NCBI GenBank assembly: GCA_025351125.1
Contig: JANXWN010000460.1
Location: 1-6,274 of the forward strand
Origin: Caulobacteraceae bacterium
GTDB lineage: Bacteria; Pseudomonadota; Alphaproteobacteria; Caulobacterales; Caulobacteraceae
Reading direction: 5' to 3'
Length of the DNA: 6,274 bases
Shown here: positions 5,825 through 6,274 of the stretch, one piece after another
Numbering within the stretch: the stretch's first letter is position 1
How the letters are laid out: each line of letters begins with the position of its first letter
The notes under the pieces: generated by a model
The model's database searches: none
What the model saw: only the letters and a program-made list of their open reading frames with translations
Told to the model about the DNA's origin: nothing
Program-made: the position numbers and the translations under genes

Positions 5825-6220
5825 TTAATAACCCGAGTAGCCGTTGCCACCGTAGTAGCCGTTGCCACCGTAATAACCATTACCGCTGTAGTAGCCGTCG
5901 TTGCGATAGCCACGATTCCATGAGTCGCGGCGGTGTTGGCGCCAATGTTGTAACTCGATCTGATAGTCGGCGCGCTCATGCTGGTATTGTAACTGGCGGT
6001 GCAGCTGCCGGTGCTCCCAAGAATTCAGACCCTGTTCATGGGCATAGGCGTGCTCTTCGTTGAGCTGGTCATGAACGTCATTGTGTTGTTGATCGAGCTG
6101 TTCGTGCTGCCAGTCGTGATTACTGTCCCATCCGTCTTCGTGCGCCGACGCGGGGCCGGCAATTCCCAACATGGCGCCCGCGGTCATCGCGGCGACGGCG
6201 GTGATAACAAACTTACGCAT
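5825..6220 (-). CDS. Secreted His/Gln-rich protein with 11-residue HxxxH repeats and a Gly-Tyr-rich tail
   Basis: The 131-residue precursor has a clear signal peptide (MRKF, hydrophobic core, cleavage predicted after ASA at 26). The mature part of 105 residues starts HEDGWDSNH. It has 12 His in its first 70 residues. Mature residues 9-76 fall into six 11-residue units that each begin with His (9, 20, 31, 44, 55, 66), with a WE insert between units 3 and 4. Five units carry HxxxH and one has Asp at the last ligand position. QL recurs within units 1, 2 and 4. Such spacing fits an amphipathic helix with a His face. The tail from about mature residue 79 has repeats of GNGYYG type. I do not recognise a named family; periplasmic metal binding is an inference from composition and from copC next door. 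An ideal AGGAGG lies five bases before the ATG, and a strong terminator follows, so it may be a single-gene, well-expressed unit. Confidence 0.88.
   Translation of the reverse strand: MRKFVITAVAAMTAGAMLGIAGPASAHEDGWDSNHDWQHEQLDQQHNDVHDQLNEEHAYAHEQGLNSWEHRQLHRQLQYQHERADYQIELQHWRQHRRDSWNRGYRNDGYYSGNGYYGGNGYYGGNGYSGY
5833..5904 (-). repeat. Four imperfect 18-bp tandem repeats inside the 3' end of the His-rich gene
   Basis: On the plus strand the units start at 5833, 5851, 5869 and 5887. The first two differ at only a few bases near their 5' end and share AGTAGCCGTTGCCAC; the third and fourth are more diverged. Each encodes a six-residue Gly/Asn/Tyr unit such as GNGYYG. The length is a multiple of three, so copy-number change would keep the frame. 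Confidence 0.85.
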
Positions 6221-6225
6221 TTAAA

Positions 6226-6231
6226 CCTCCT
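6226..6231 (-). promoter_or_regulatory. Strong ribosome binding site of the His-rich gene
   Basis: A consensus AGGAGG lies five bases before the ATG at 6220. A second purine-rich stretch (AGAAGAGGAGGA) lies about 15 nt further upstream. This is the strongest ribosome site in the window. The 54 nt between the ATG and the right edge hold no recognisable promoter. Confidence 0.8.
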
Positions 6232-6274
6232 GTGCTTGGTCCTCCTCTTCTAGGGATTTGGCGCTGAACGAGTC

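Overview
The window is GC-rich bacterial DNA carrying seven protein genes, one of them cut by the left edge. Codon use is strongly G/C-biased. The gene families present (an ECF sigma / zinc-finger anti-sigma / subtilase operon, a short homodimeric pyruvate-dehydrogenase-E1-like protein, and a periplasmic CopC) fit a Gram-negative proteobacterium, most likely an alphaproteobacterium. That placement is inference from gene content, and I cannot name a genus. I see no tRNA, rRNA, CRISPR array, insertion sequence or prophage gene.

Layout. (A) Positions 1-2157, minus strand: a tight three-gene operon read leftwards, with an ECF sigma factor, a membrane-anchored zinc-finger anti-sigma factor and a secreted S8 (subtilisin-like) peptidase that runs off the window. 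The first two genes are 12 nt apart; the second and third probably overlap by 4 nt. The extracytoplasmic end of the anti-sigma factor resembles the propeptide of the peptidase next door, which suggests that the two exported products are functionally linked. (B) Positions 2158-2419: a divergent intergenic region that must hold the operon's promoter and probably one for the rightward gene. (C) Positions 2420-2872, plus strand: an unrecognised soluble protein of 150 residues in a less GC-biased stretch, ending in a probable terminator. (D) Positions 2976-5309, plus strand: a complete thiamine-diphosphate enzyme of the AceE/transketolase superfamily, with no E2 or E3 partner in the window. (E) Positions 5325-5723, minus strand: copC, a periplasmic copper-binding protein, convergent with the E1-like gene. 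(F) Positions 5825-6220, minus strand: a small secreted protein rich in His, Gln, Gly and Tyr with its own strong terminator.

How the parts may work together. Genes 1-3 form a self-contained envelope-sensing and proteolysis module. Genes E and F are adjacent, face the same way, encode exported proteins whose predicted mature N-terminus is His, and both have obvious metal-ligand potential, so a periplasmic copper (or other metal) role for the pair is a reasonable hypothesis. A terminator between them means that they are probably not a simple operon.

The most unusual item is the protein at 5825-6220. Its mature domain is built of six 11-residue units, five of which contain HxxxH. In a helix this would put a row of His pairs along one face. 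I did not find evidence of a large undescribed multi-gene system.
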